A stretch of DNA of 64,000 nt from Xylocopa sonorina (GCF_050948175.1 NW_027490120.1:868001-932000), one strand, 5' to 3'. Positions 35,076 through 46,720 are shown, numbered from the stretch's first letter. The notes: generated by a model from the letters alone, not told the origin. Translations and numbers: made by a program.

Positions 35076-35377
35076 GTATAATTTGATATCTCACTAACTC
35101 AAATGTATTTTTATTTATAATAACAGTAAAATTTTTTAATATGTATATTTCTGAATACTCAAAATATACTCATTTTTATATTTTTCATATAATATGACGA
35201 AACAGTTGTTACATAACTCTCAAAAAAGTATATACACAAGAGAATTCCAAGGTGCCAATGAAAGACGTAAGTGCAAACATCGAAACCTACAGATGCGTAA
35301 TATGCACACTGCACGGCGCGGTGCCCCGTTCAGTGGCGCTACTCGCGCGGAAAGGACTGCCGTAGCGAAAGGTATAA

Positions 35378-35735
35378 GTAAACATTTCAGGTTAGTGTAT
35401 ATATTTAAACACATCAAGAACTTTCTATAAACGTAAATAAAATATCCCCTCCAAATACTACAATACATCTAACACCCTACCTACCTAATTATATATCGTT
35501 TCATGATATTTTACACAAACATTTCAATTTGGTATATATATTTACACATATAATATATCTCAGCTATTTGGGAATAGAATATTCCCACTAAATACATTAC
35601 ATCACCCAAAATTCTATCTAATTTTGTACCATTTTATGACGTTTTAAATAAAGATTTTTAATCAGTATATATACTTAAAATATTAATATATTATAGCTAA
35701 TTCTAAATACTACCGCCCCTATAAATGCTCCATTA
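35378..35735 (+). repeat. AT-rich satellite (repeat 2), continuation
   Basis: Two and a half further units (GTAAACATTTCAGGTTAGTG, AATAAAATATCCCCTCCAAA, TTTCATGATATTTTACAC and so on) continuing the array cut by piggyBac B. Confidence 0.88.
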
Positions 35736-37739
35736 GCTTCAATCTTCTATGCAATGCATTATGCTCATCTGCTTTTACAATTCAAATGAATGTGAATTCT
35801 ACAGAGCCATGCAACGGGATGACGCTTCATAGTACCTGCGTCTCGAGGCAGTAGAGTTCTAATGCTCCATGCTATGCGGTGGCAGATCTCATTTCAACGT
35901 TCGATTAGCTTTTTTATAGACTCTGATACGTTGAAATGAGATGCGCCATATCGTTGCATGGAGCTGTAAATTTCACATTACTTTAAAGCAGAAACAGATA
36001 AGCATTTAGCTATGCATAGCAGTCTACAGATTACATCCCTTGAAACGTTCAAGTGAGATGCGCCATCGCAATGAATGGAGCATTAAAACTCCATTGCGTC
36101 GACAAGCAGACACTATGACGGGTCATACTGTTGCATGGAAATGCAGAATTTGCATTCTTGTGAAGTGTAGATGCAGATAAGCATAACGCGTTGCATTGAA
36201 TATTACAACTTATCATGAAACATTGTAATGAGATGCCACATCGCGTTCAATGATGTATTAGAACTCTATTGCGTCGACACGTAGACATTTATAAACACAA
36301 ATCCTTTTTAAGGAAGCGTAGGATTCACATTCTTTTGAAGTGTAGGAGCAGATAAGCATAATGCGATGCATAGAGCATTACAACCTAGTTACTTACTTTG
36401 AACTGTTGAAATGAATTGTAATATTACGACGCCTGAAGAATGCCTTATGATTACTAGCTTCAAAGAATGTGAATAACTTCACTTCAAAATAAATCACTCA
36501 TAAAATGAATAAATCGCTTCAAAAAAATATGAATAATGCTCTTTCTTGCAAACGAATCGCGTTTCTTGATATCTACGTGTAGAAGCAATAGAGTACTAAT
36601 ACTTCATTCAACGGAATGTCGCATCTCATTTCAGACATTCATAATATCATGTAATATTCAATGCAAAGAGTTATGCTTTTCAGCTTCTACACTTCAAAAG
36701 AATGTAAATCCTGCACTTCTTTGCGAAGATATAGCGTTTCTATATGCGTGTGGGTCCAAGCAATAGATTTTTAATAGTTCATTCAACGCGATGTCGTATT
36801 TCACTTCGATGTTTCATGATAAGATGTAATATTCAATGCAACGCGTTATGTTTATCTGCCTCTACATTTCAAAAGAATGTGAATCCTACAGTTCGTTCCA
36901 ACGGAATAGCGATTCTAGATATCTACGTATCGAAGCAATATAGTTCTATTACTAAATAAAACGCAATATGGCATCTCATTTCTTTGTTACACGCTAAGAT
37001 GTAATATTCCATGCAACGTGTTAAGTTTATTCCGTCTACACGTCGAGAGAATGTAAATCCCACACTTACTTGCTAAGGGATAGCGTTCCTAGATGTCTAC
37101 GCTTCTTAACTCATTGAGTTCTAATGCTTCCTGCATCGCGATATTCCATTTCATTTCACCCGTTGAAAGTTAGTAAGTATGTCGTAATGCTCTATGCATC
37201 GCGTCATGCTTATCTGCTTCTCCTCTTCTGAAGAATTTGAATCCCACACTTCCTTACAACGAGATAGTGTTTCCAGATTTCTAAGTGTTGAAGCATTTAA
37301 TTTTGTGATGCTTCATGCATCGCGATATCGGATTTCATTTCAATATTTCAATCGGAGTAAGTTGTAATTTTTAATGCATAGCATTATTCTTATCTGATTC
37401 AAGACTTCAGAGGAATGTGAATTCTACAGTACCACGTATCGGGATGGGGCTTCGTAGTGCCTAAGTGTCAATGCAACGGAGTTCTAATACTCCATTCAAT
37501 GCCATGGCACATCTCATTTCAACATTCCAAAATAAGTGAGCTGTAATCTTGTATGCATGGCACTATGCTTCTCTGCTACTACACATTATAAGATTGTGAA
37601 CTATACGCTTTCTTGCAACAGGTTGGCGTTTCACAGTATCTGCCTGTCAAAATAATAGAGTTCTAATTCTCCATGCAATGCGATGACGCATTTCATTTGT
37701 TCGTATCGAATTAAGTAAGCTGTAATCTCCTATGCATAA
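35736..37739. repeat. Satellite relics with two orientation switches
   Basis: Minus orientation at 35,736-35,910, plus at 35,911-36,420, a ~120-bp AT-rich patch with repeated CTTCAAAA words (36,421-36,540), then minus again at 36,541-37,739. Monomers at 36,170-36,400 and 36,590-37,350 carry the array-2 type block (ACGCGTTGCATTGAATATTA or its complement) combined with middle-subfamily blocks, so they are intermediates between subfamilies. Confidence 0.88.
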
Positions 37740-37871
37740 TGTAGGAAACTTATTAATGAAAGAGAATTACCAGATTTTGTAAATCATTAGATAGTTCCTT
37801 TCAACATATTACTCCAAGGACTGCTAATAAACAACTGCTGTCGCATTCTAGAATATTCCACGCACATAACA
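37740..37871 (-). repeat. Gypsy copy 2, 3' LTR (internally deleted)
   Basis: Plus-strand reading TGTAGGAAACTTATTAATGA to CGCACATAACA. About 57 bp in the U3 half are missing relative to the 42,375-42,567 LTR. Confidence 0.88.
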
Positions 37872-37924
37872 TTTGAAACTTGAATGATTGATTAGCTTTT
37901 ACATTAAGATAATTTCGTTATCCT

Positions 37925-38170
37925 TCACTCGGTCGTCCTGCATGAATATTTGCCCTGAATGTCTTCATTCATGTCGTCTTCGATTTCAAATAAATCAACA
38001 TTGATTTCGTCGATCCACAATTTCATAGAATCTGCTGACATAGATGTTTGTAAGGGTCCTTCTCCTTCCCCTACCATTCGAACTACAAATCGTTGATTGC
38101 GCAAAACTCGTATAACTTCACACGGTCCAAAATATTTATGAGCTATATTTAGACCAGGACTCTGTTGCAT
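37925..38170 (-). pseudogene. Gypsy copy 2 pol C-terminal tail
   Basis: Open frame of 81 codons: MQQSPGLNIAHKYFGPCEVI matches the integrase C-terminal (GPY/F-type) segment, followed by NQRFVVRM and an acidic tail ending CRTTE. Frame differs from the upstream integrase. Confidence 0.8.
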
Positions 38171-38184
38171 ACGTTTAATTGCTA

Positions 38185-39070
38185 CTAGATCTCCTTCACG
38201 ATAAATTCTAACTTTTCGTCTACTCTTGTTAAAAGTTTGCTTATTCTCTTGTCGGATCCGGGATATATTTTTGCTTGCTGGAAGTCGTACTTCATCTCGT
38301 TTATCATGAAAAGATGCGAGCCATTGCTTTTCAAGTATGTCTCAGATGTCAAGATAACCTTTAAGTCGTGGATGTGTCCCAAAGAGAAGATGTAACGGTG
38401 ACGTGCCAATGCTTCGATGTATTGCTGATTTCAAACAATGTTGAACTACTTCCATATACTTATACCATTCACAGGACTTAGGTGTAGCTAATTTTGCTGA
38501 CAATAGTATGAATGTTCTATTAAGTCGTTCAATTTGACCATTATCTTTAGGAATTTCTGTTGTAGTTGAAACATGTTCTATATTTTCTCCCTGACAATAT
38601 TGCTTGAAATCATTTGCTGTGAAAGCCGTTCCCCTATCAGAAATTATTCGATGCAGATTACAGAAAATAGTCGCTTGCTTCTTCAGGCGTGTCAAAACTT
38701 CATCTGTAGTAGTAGATTTTGTAGCATAAAGCCATGTAAATTTTGTAAAAGCATTTACCACTACAAATATGTACTGATACGTTTTATTTGTTGATGGCAA
38801 CGGTCTAAGATGATCGATATGAAATGTATCAAAAGGAATACTCCCATTTTCAATCGGATTTAAATGGCACTCCTGCGTCCCCTGCATCTTTTCGGCTAAG
38901 ATGCATGCAACACAATTCCTTACCACCTTTTCAACTTGCTGCCGAAGATTTGGAATCCAATAATCTTTACGTTCGATAGCCTCTGTCTTGCCCACAGAAA
39001 AGTATCCACACTCATAAGCTCGCCTTATTTCTTGCTCTGTACAGAAAATTCCCCCGTAGAACATAATCAT
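38185..39070 (-). pseudogene. Gypsy copy 2 integrase
   Basis: 242 codons are open from 39,070 to 38,342. They include a zinc-binding-like N-terminal part (CVACILAEKMQG), FHIDHLRPLPSTNKTYQYIF, IISDRGTAFTANDFKQY and NGQIERLNRTFILL, giving the D, D and E of the integrase core. A frameshift near 38,345 continues into a tail (ISKLLTRVDEKLEF). Better preserved than copy 1. Confidence 0.9.
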
Positions 39071-39781
39071 CCTTCTTGTTTTGAAGTACCAAATCTCGAA
39101 GTTTCATAACAGTCTGATCATCTTCCTGTGCTTTCCGCAAACGTGCTGTAAGGCTTGCATCAGATTCATCGATTAAGAAAATCGCAGGAGGTGCATTTCT
39201 ACTAAGCGCAGCAACATGTATCATGTTCTTCTCTGGACGATGCTATATCCGGTAATCAAATTCTTCTAGGGATAATATCCATCACGCAACTCACAAACAA
39301 AGATCTTTCTTATTCGTTGTAAGAGTAAAATCTCGACAATAAGTAACAATAACAAACGAAATTCCTAATAAATAAACTCCTAATTTCTTCAAAGCTTTTA
39401 CTATTCCTAAAACCTCAAACTCATAGCTACTGCATTTAGATTCAAGAGAAGCTGTCTTACCACTAAAAAATAATATTCATGGTGAAAAGGTTGATCTTTG
39501 TTATTTGTTTGAAATAAAATTGCTCCGTACCCTAACGCAGAAGCATCTGTATGCAACTCCGTCTGTACTTCTACTTGATACAAATTCACTATTCGGTTCT
39601 CACTCAGAAAAAGTGTAAGTCGTATGAATGCTTCCATTTCAGTCACTCTAAAACAAAATTTAGCATTCGCTCGCAGAAGATTAGACAAATGTCGCGCAAT
39701 TACAGGGTATTCATGTATAAATTTACGAAAATTCTCGATTAGTCTAAGAAAACTTTGTATGTGTTTAACATTGGAAATCAT
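39012..39781 (-). pseudogene. Gypsy copy 2 RNase H
   Basis: ELHTDASALGYGAILFQTNN (about 39,500-39,560) is the RNase H start with its first catalytic Asp. Preceding it, HIQSFLRLIENFRKFI is the RT connection domain. The linker to integrase (MIHVAALSRNAPPAIF, VDALSRK-type) lies at 39,224-39,170. Frame broken near 39,400 and 39,240. Confidence 0.85.
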
Positions 39782-40425
39782 CGGATTGCATCAGTTTTAG
39801 TGAGGGGCGAACATAACCATTGTTATATATATAACCATACATGCCCGAGAAATTTGTCTGAAGTTTGCACAAAACAACACTTTTCCCAACTGAATATTAA
39901 ACCGGCTCCGCTCGCTATAATTCAAACTCTTTCAAGATTTTTGATCCTACTTTTAATATCATTTGATGAAATAATCGAATCATCTATGTATGCTAAATCT
40001 ATTCTCTCTCGAATAAGATCTCTAAATATGGTATTTATAAAACTTTGAAAAACTGCTGGTGAATTACATAGACCAAAAGGGACTCGTAAGAATTCATAAT
40101 GACCATCTGATACAATAAATGCTGTATACTTTTGACCTGACTTATCCTGTCACACGTGAAAGAAACCGTTTCTCAAGTCAAGAGTAATAAAATTGCGCGC
40201 GCATTGTAACAAATCTAATTGATCTTTGATCAATTGTAACGGATATCTATCTTTAATAATTTTCTTATTAATTTGTCGATTATCCACACATAATCCAAAC
40301 GAATCATTCTTCTTCCGAACGAGAAAAACCGGACTCGCATAATCAGAAGTAGACAACTGAGCGACTCCAGCCACAATCCACTGTTCTATCTGCGCATTAA
40401 CAATCACTTTTAGCAACGCTGACAA
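39782..40425 (-). pseudogene. Gypsy copy 2 reverse transcriptase
   Basis: ASPVFLVRKKNDSFGLCVDN and FITLDLRNGFFHV (40,360-40,150) are RT blocks 1-3. Further down, AYIDDSIISSND (about 39,990-39,960) keeps an intact YIDD catalytic box, unlike copy 1. Several frameshifts separate the pieces. Confidence 0.85.
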
Positions 40426-40637
40426 TTATCTCGCCAATTGATATACAGACTCTTCGCCTTTCAATATTAATTTCATTGCAATTTCACGTTCAAAGGTTTT
40501 ACTCGGCTTGTAATTACTAACAAGATTTTCTATCGTCACTCGCTAATTAGGATCTAATACACGAGACACATCAACTTGATTTACTTCTAACACTCGTTAC
40601 ATCTATTTAAAATATTTCCGGTACAATATTTTCTCTT

Positions 40638-40937
40638 TCAACAATTTCGCGCGTTACTTTCGATAATGGACGAATGATTACCATCTCTAATGCTGACATC
40701 GGTTACATTTAAGAAATTCGTTCCTATTAACAGCTTGTGTCGAACAATGGTATCAGAGATTACTTGTATACAAATCAGATGTGAGTGCCCATCTACGGTA
40801 ATTTCTGCTTGAAACTCACCTAATGTTGTATTATTCTTTGAACCTTCGAAATGTAATTCATTGCGTCGTAATTGCGGAGAACCAAGCTTAATGTACTCGT
40901 CTGTGCGAATTAAACTAAAATCACTTCCTGAATCCAT
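40638..40937 (-). pseudogene. Gypsy copy 2 aspartic protease
   Basis: Opens with MDSGSDFSLI (active site D-S-G) and includes KLLIGTNFLNVTD. A stop just upstream separates it from gag (LMDSGSD is preceded by an in-frame TAG). Confidence 0.85.
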
Positions 40938-41028
40938 TAATGCTTTGATCTAGCATCCGTTAAGTAAAACATTTTTGAGATACTTTCGGTACGATACTCC
41001 TAATGTCGCGCAGCTCTCTTCACTAGCT

Positions 41029-42122
41029 TTAAATTTCTTGGAACGTATCGACGCAATATGTCCACGTTCTTGACATATAAAGCATTTTACACCGCGATCT
41101 TTCGTTGGATTTCACGCTAATATGATCATGCTCACCACAATTATAACATGGTACAATATTACCGATAAATTCTTTTATCTCACCCACATTGACCATCTCT
41201 TTTCGTTCATTTCTAACGAAACTGTCTTTACACATCTCAAACTTTGTTGATCTCTGCACACTCGACATACCTCGATCTCGAAGAATTACCTTTTCAAACG
41301 CTTTCGAAAGTTGATTGGTTGTTGTAAACTGTAGAATAAGCGCGTGGTTCCGGAGCATTTCATCGGGAATGCTGTCAATCAGATATTCAAGTATTTCATC
41401 GTCGTTGATTGGTACTCGATTTCCAAGAATGTTCTTCTCGTGCAAATATTCATGAAATGTCTCGTTCCTGTTCCATAACCGCTCTTCAAATTTCTTCTTT
41501 ATTTCAATTTCGCTTTGTGGATGATAAAACACAACTCATAATTCTTCCAGCAGTTGGTTGAATGCCATAGTTATATATTCTGGTTTAGAAAGAAATCATT
41601 CAAGTGCTTTTCCCTTCAGTAGCATACCGATAAGTATTCGTGCAACGTCATCTTCCAATTTATATGTCGTCTTGAATAATTTGATCTGCTTCTCCCAAAT
41701 TTTATAATCACCAGATTTGCTTTAGACTATTAAGAAATTGTCACCGCTACTAATAACATCAAATAGTTCGCCTTCAAAATTACGCGTCGATCTTCGTTGC
41801 TCATTTTCCGAAATTTACTCAACCTGTAATTTCTGTCGCACCGCATCTAACTCAAGGCGCAACACGGCTAACTCACGTTCTGCTAATACTTTTTCTTTTA
41901 AGAAAAGATCAATTTCAGATTGCTGTAGATTCATTGATGACTGCATGTTTGGTGATACACCAGCACACGACTCTTCATTATCTTCATGAACTTCACGTTC
42001 CGTCTGAGTCAACTTCCATCAACACGAGAAATTAATTCAGCTTTCGAACCAGCAGTAAGTAGTTTATCCTCTATTAATATCTCTCTTAGCGCTGTAACTG
42101 TAATTTTACTCAAATCGATCAT
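41029..42122 (-). pseudogene. Gypsy copy 2 gag with SAP domain
   Basis: Starts at ATG 42,122 with MIDLSKITVTALREILIEDK, then LLTAGSKAELISRV: a clear SAP motif (two short helices, nucleic-acid binding). A coiled-coil-like stretch follows (FLKEKVLAERELAVLRLELD, about 41,930-41,870), then gag core (41,532-41,150) with MFYHPQSEIEIKKKFEERLW, and the first zinc knuckle CYNCGEHDHISVK. The second knuckle is damaged by a frameshift. Two or three frame breaks lie between 41,530 and 42,010. Confidence 0.85.
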
Positions 42123-42374
42123 TGTGAAAATTATCACTCGACAATTGCGTTTAAACTCGAATTATCTCCACACGAAAAATTAATTTTCGTTCTCGCACTA
42201 TCTCTCAAAACTACATTCGCGTCGCTTGAGTATCTTCTCGAACGTTCTAGACCGTCAAGGAATTATCTTGAACGTTCTGTCTTCAAATATTCGATAATAC
42301 ATCAATCTTTAGAACGTATCCGATTTAATTCTTGAATATCTTCTTGATAATTACTACGCCCGAAACCCCAAAAT

Positions 42375-42567
42375 TGTAGGAAACTTATTAATAAAAGACA
42401 ATTATAAAATTTTTTATATCATTAAATAGTTCTTTTCAACTGAGATATTACTCCAAAGGCTGCTAATGAACAACTGCTGCATTATTTTAAAACATTCACA
42501 CGAAAAACTCATTTGCTTTGCACATTCGCTCTCACTCGCATTCTAGAATACTCCACGTACATAACAT
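42375..42567 (-). repeat. Gypsy copy 2, 5' LTR
   Basis: 193 bp, TGTAGG...ATAACA on the plus strand (TGTTATGTACGTGG...TTTCCTACA on the element strand), with proper TG...CA ends. The candidate primer-binding region lies just inside (42,357-42,374). Confidence 0.9.
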
Positions 42568-42626
42568 TGACATTAAACCTGAGTTATTGATTAACTTTTA
42601 AATTAAGATTATTTCATTATCCTTCA

Positions 42627-43165
42627 ATAACATTATGCTTGCCTGCTACTACACATTAAAGGAATGTAAACTCTGCAGTTCCTTGAAATGGGATGGTTCT
42701 TCACAGTATCTGCGTGTGAAAACCATGAAGTTTTAATGCTCCACGCAACGCGATAATACATCTCATTTCAACGTTTCAAAGTATGTAACCTGTAATCTTC
42801 TAAGCATATCATTATGCTCATCTGCTCATACACTTCTAACGAATGTGAATGCTATAGTTCCATGCATCGGGTTGCGGCATTATAGTGTTCACGTATTATA
42901 GCAGCAGAGTTCTACTGCTGCATGCAATGCGATGGCGCATCACATTTCATCATTTCGATGTAAGATGTAACTTTCTATGCTCAGGATTATGTTTGTCTGC
43001 TTCTACGCTTCAAAAGAATGTAAATTCCACAGTTTCTTGCAAGGAGATGATACTTCATAGTGTCTGTGCGTCAATGCAGTAGATTTCTAATGCTACATGC
43101 AATGCGATGGCGCATCTCATTTCAACGCTTCGATGTAATTAAGTTGTACTCCTCTATACGTAGCG
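42627..43165 (-). repeat. Satellite relic array, minus orientation
   Basis: About three monomers of the middle subfamily (GCTTGCCTGCTACTACACAT, GTATCTGCGTGTGAAAACCA, ATCTCATTTCAACGTTTCAA) continuing the phase interrupted at 37,739. Confidence 0.9.
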
Positions 43166-43179
43166 TTACGCCTAGCTAT

Positions 43180-44240
43180 CAATCAATGTGTGTCAATCAA
43201 TCAACATTCAGTTGCCCATGAATCATGTCAGTGATCAAGCCAACGCTCCAGGACAAATTCAGATTCTCAGCAGCAACAAGTCGGACATACCAGGGGATCC
43301 AGACATCATGGCAGACCTTAACATACCTGTTATCTTCACATTGAAAAGGTAGACTCGTTTATTCGTCCATTCCTTTCTTATCCATGTTCCACGATGACAA
43401 CCCGATCGCTCGAATAAGCTCAGTCCATTTCTCATGAAATTATTCTCAGTTCACTGCGGCGTAAACGTGGTACCACATTCGGTCTATTCACTACCTTCAC
43501 GCGACTTCTTAACACATGCAAAACATCAGAACAACCGGATATACGTTTACTACAAACCCATCTTTACGCGTTAACTGAAACGTGGAAACGATTCGATGGC
43601 ATCCAATTTGACCTCGAAGAATAAGACGAAACCGAAACGTCACGTCTTTACAAAATTCAGAACGACTACTTCTCTATCATAACTCGCGCCGATTCGATAT
43701 CATAACTCGACGCGATTGAGTTATTGAAAGGTAAATACGACTGTATAAGTCGGGCTGCCTCTAAATATTGTGATGCAATCTGGAATATTCTTAAACCGCC
43801 AAGGAACATTGTAGAAACACTAGGCAATATCGTCGACAACGTCAACCAACTACTTCGCGCATTGAAAAATTCCAAGGAAAATATCTCGCAATTGAACACT
43901 TCTGCTTTCCATCTTTCGAGCAAAGACAAATGCTAATACGTTATTCCAATGGGAACTCATAGTAAAGACAACAAGGTGCCGCCTTACACGGATCTTCTAG
44001 AGTTTTTGGAGAAACTGGCCAACTGTGTACCAGAGATGAACGCAAGAGCAAGCTCAACCGCAATTCGGGTCGACGGGAGACTATCGGACCATTCACGTTC
44101 CACGAATCAACGTACTACGAGAAATCAGATGACATTCTGATGACGATTACACCGAAAGCGGAACAAGCAGGACAACCATAAGAACTCAAGAGTGTTCAGT
44201 ATGCCACGGAGGGCACCGCATCTAGACATGTGAAGATTTT
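43180..44240 (+). pseudogene. BEL/Pao retrotransposon gag fragment
   Basis: Degenerate coding DNA between satellite relics. KGKYDCISRAASKYCDAIWN and NILKPPRNIVETLGNIVDNV (about 43,727-43,845) match the helical gag region of BEL/Pao elements (DUF1759/DUF1758 neighbourhood). VPPYTDLLEFLEKLANCVPE (43,976-44,036) is the usual following segment, and CSVCHGGHRI..CEDF (about 44,197-44,240) is the first zinc knuckle. The reading frame is broken at 43,937 and again after 44,140. Satellite starts immediately after the knuckle, so the rest is missing here; complementary pol sequence of this superfamily lies at 62,886. Confidence 0.75.
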
Positions 44241-44885
44241 CTCTAAGTCTCAACTTATCAAAGTAATTGACATGTAATGCTCCATGCAACATTTCCTTTC
44301 AACGATACAAAGCAAGTAAGTTGTAATGTTCCATGCATAGCATAATGCTTATCCACTTCTGCACTTCAGCAGAATATGAATTCCACAATTCCTTGCTAGG
44401 GGATTGCGCTGCACAGTGTCTAGTTGTCAAGGCAATAAAGTTCTGTGGCTACTTGCAATGCGTTGGCGCATCTCCTTTTTACGTTTTAATGCATGTAAGC
44501 TGTAACGTTCTATACATTGCGTTATGCTTATCTGCCTCTGGACTTCAAAGTGATGTGAATTCTATAGTTCCTTGTAGCGTGATGGCTTCTCGTTTCAACG
44601 TAAGTAAGTAGTAATATAGCTTGTCAATGTAATTAACATCCAATGTTCTATGCAACGCGATGGAAATTCTTAGTTCTACGTATCAAAGTAAGTAAGTTGT
44701 AAGGTTCTACACAACACAATCGTGCTTATTAGTTTCTACACTACTATGTATGTTATTTCTATAGTTCCATGTTACTGTATAGAGCTTCATAGTGTCCACT
44801 TCTCAAAGTAATTGAGTTCCAAACGTCCATGCAACGCGATAGTGTTTCTCAGTTCTACAATTAATTGTCTCTGTTGAAATCACAC
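44241..44885 (-). repeat. Satellite relic array, minus orientation
   Basis: About four short, diverged monomers, including the variant with TTCTTAGTTCTACGTATCAA also seen at 31,600-31,885. Confidence 0.87.
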
Positions 44886-45118
44886 TTCATGATATTCAAA
44901 GTAAAAATTTCAAATTAGCATATATATTCACACTCATCATATACTTTAGTCAATAGTAAATAGGTAATCCGCCCTCCAATTGCTCCACTACAATTAAATT
45001 CCATATAATTTTGTATCATTTCATGATGTTTTAAATAAACATTTCTAGTTAGTATATATACTTACACTCTCCATATATTATAGCTAAATCTAAGCAGAAT
45101 AGACATTGTAAAAACTCC
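44886..45118 (+). repeat. AT-rich satellite (repeat 2), short array
   Basis: Just under two units (CACTTCATGATATTCAAAGT, TTTCAAATTAGCATATATTC, TAAATAAACATTTCTAGTTA), placed after the same short satellite variant as at 31,886, so the pair forms a repeated composite. Confidence 0.85.
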
Positions 45119-45604
45119 AGTAGCTGTAATCTTCTATGCACTGATTCATTCTTATCTGCTTCTACACATTAAACGAATCTGAGCTTCACAGTTCCTTCCA
45201 ACTGGATTACGCATCATTATGCCTACGTGTCAAAGCAATAGAGTTCTAAAACTCCATTCAGTGCGGTGACACATCTCATTATAATGTTATAAAGTTAGTA
45301 AGTTCTAATGTTCTATACAATGCATTGATTTCATCTCCCTCTATACATCAAAAGTATATGAAGAACATAGTTACTTGCAACGGGATAGCGCATCATAGCG
45401 TCTGCGTGTAAAAGCAATAAATATCTAATGCTCCTTGCAATGCGGAAGCGCATCCCGTTGCAACGGTTCGAAGAAAGTAAGTTGTAATCTTCTACTCGCA
45501 GAAGTATTATTTTCTGCTTCTATACTTCAAAAGAATGTGAATTCTTCAGTTCCATGCAAAAGAATGGCACTTCGTAGTATCTACCTTTCAGAGCAATAAC
45601 GTTT
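45119..45604 (-). repeat. Satellite relic array, minus orientation
   Basis: About three monomers (TAGCTGTAATCTTCTATGCA, GCCTACGTGTCAAAGCAATA and so on), ending at an orientation switch near 45,605. Confidence 0.88.
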
Positions 45605-46370
45605 TCTCTCTCGTTTCACGGAACTGTATAATTCACATTCCTTTGGATTGTAGAAGCAAATAAGCATAATATGATGGATAGAATGTTACTGCTTACTTAC
45701 TTTGTAACGTTGAAATGAGATGCGCCATGGCAATGCATGGAGCATAGGAACTCTATTGCTCTGAAACGTAGACACTATGAAGGGCCATTTCATTGGAGGG
45801 AATTGTAGCATTCACATTATTCTGAAATGTAGAAGCAGGTAAGCATAATGCGATGCCTAGAACATTATATACTTGCTTTGAAGCGTGAAACTGAGAAGCA
45901 CCATCTTGTAACACAGAATATTTTTTTATTGCTTACTCCATCTTGTTGCAAGGAATCTTCAAAGCTACTCACACTGACATGTAGACACTCAGATGCGACA
46001 TCCCTTTTCGTGGAACTTTGGGAATCACTTTGAAACGCAGGACTGTGAAGCTGCATCGCGTTGTATGAAGATATGGGAAGTGCTTACTATGAAACGTAGA
46101 AATAAGAAGCGAAATCATGTTGCATAGAACTTTGCATCTTACGTACTCTGGAACGTATAAACTGATAGGGACAATCACTTTACATAGATATATAGAACAC
46201 ACATAGTTTTAAGCGTTGAACTTAGAATTTGAGAACTTCCTTTGAAACGTTGATAGTGAGGAGCTCCATCGGCTTTCGTAGAACTTCAGAACTTACTTGC
46301 TATGTAACGTAGACAGATAAGGGTCATCGCGTTGCTTAAAACTTTAGAACTTGCTTACTTCAACAAAGAT
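45605..46370 (+). repeat. Satellite relic array, plus orientation, increasingly diverged
   Basis: Begins with GGAACTGTATAATTCACATT in plus orientation. The first two monomers are clear; from about 45,900 only fragments remain (GAAACGTAGA, GAACTTACTTGC). Short ORFs here are not coding. Confidence 0.8.
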
Positions 46371-46720
46371 TTCTATTGGCTTCGTCCGTTCTTTTAGAAG
46401 AGTTCTTGATAAACCACTTACTTTTCACGTTTGCAATATTTTTATATGTATGCGAGGTGTAATCGTTTAAGTTCTAAGATGATTATTTAGTGTTGATTAT
46501 TATTTAGTAACTCGGTTATAAACGTATCTGCATGAGACTTAATCAATATGTTCATAAGCCTGAAATTTATGCAGTTATTTGTTAGTCACTTAGTCTGATC
46601 ATTTGAAAATGATTGACTTTCATCAATTTTCTCAAAAATTGAAATACTGTCCAACTGCTTGTATTAAAGACTATAATTAAAGTTTTGAAAATATTTTACC
46701 TTTTAATGATGTATCACGTC
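46371..46720. other. AT-rich DNA, nothing recognised
   Basis: No ORF, repeat or motif that I can assign. Confidence 0.6.

Larger units (their letters stand above)
32935..35377 (+). mobile_element. piggyBac B, nearly complete DNA transposon
   Basis: About 2.44 kb including both ends. Left terminal repeat CCCTTTCACTACGG (32,939-32,952) and right terminal repeat CCGTAGCGAAAGGT (35,360-35,373) are inverted with two mismatches. Flanking tetranucleotides CTAA (32,935-32,938) and ATAA (35,374-35,377) are one-mutation derivatives of TTAA, the piggyBac target. Joining the flanks rebuilds the AT-rich repeat monomer (GATGTT, TTAA, then TAAACATTTC), so the insertion site is certain. Confidence 0.9.
37740..42626 (-). 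mobile_element. Ty3/gypsy LTR retrotransposon, copy 2, with extra 3' end
   Basis: Same family as copy 1, opposite strand. 3' LTR 37,740-37,871, pol 37,925-40,940, gag 41,029-42,122, 5' LTR 42,375-42,567. Beyond the 5' LTR, 42,568-42,626 repeats the 3' non-coding end of the element (compare 37,872-37,925). Flanking satellite keeps its phase across the whole unit (CTATGCATA then ACATTATGCT), and ATAA occurs at 37,736-37,739 and 42,627-42,630, so the extra segment belongs to the inserted unit. Confidence 0.9.

Noticed and set aside
44125..44165. Second hammerhead (CTGATGA ... CGAAA at about 44,137)
   Set aside because: The interval between CTGATGA and GAAA is too short for a stable stem II, no UH cleavage site with stems I and III is found, and the region is BEL gag coding sequence.
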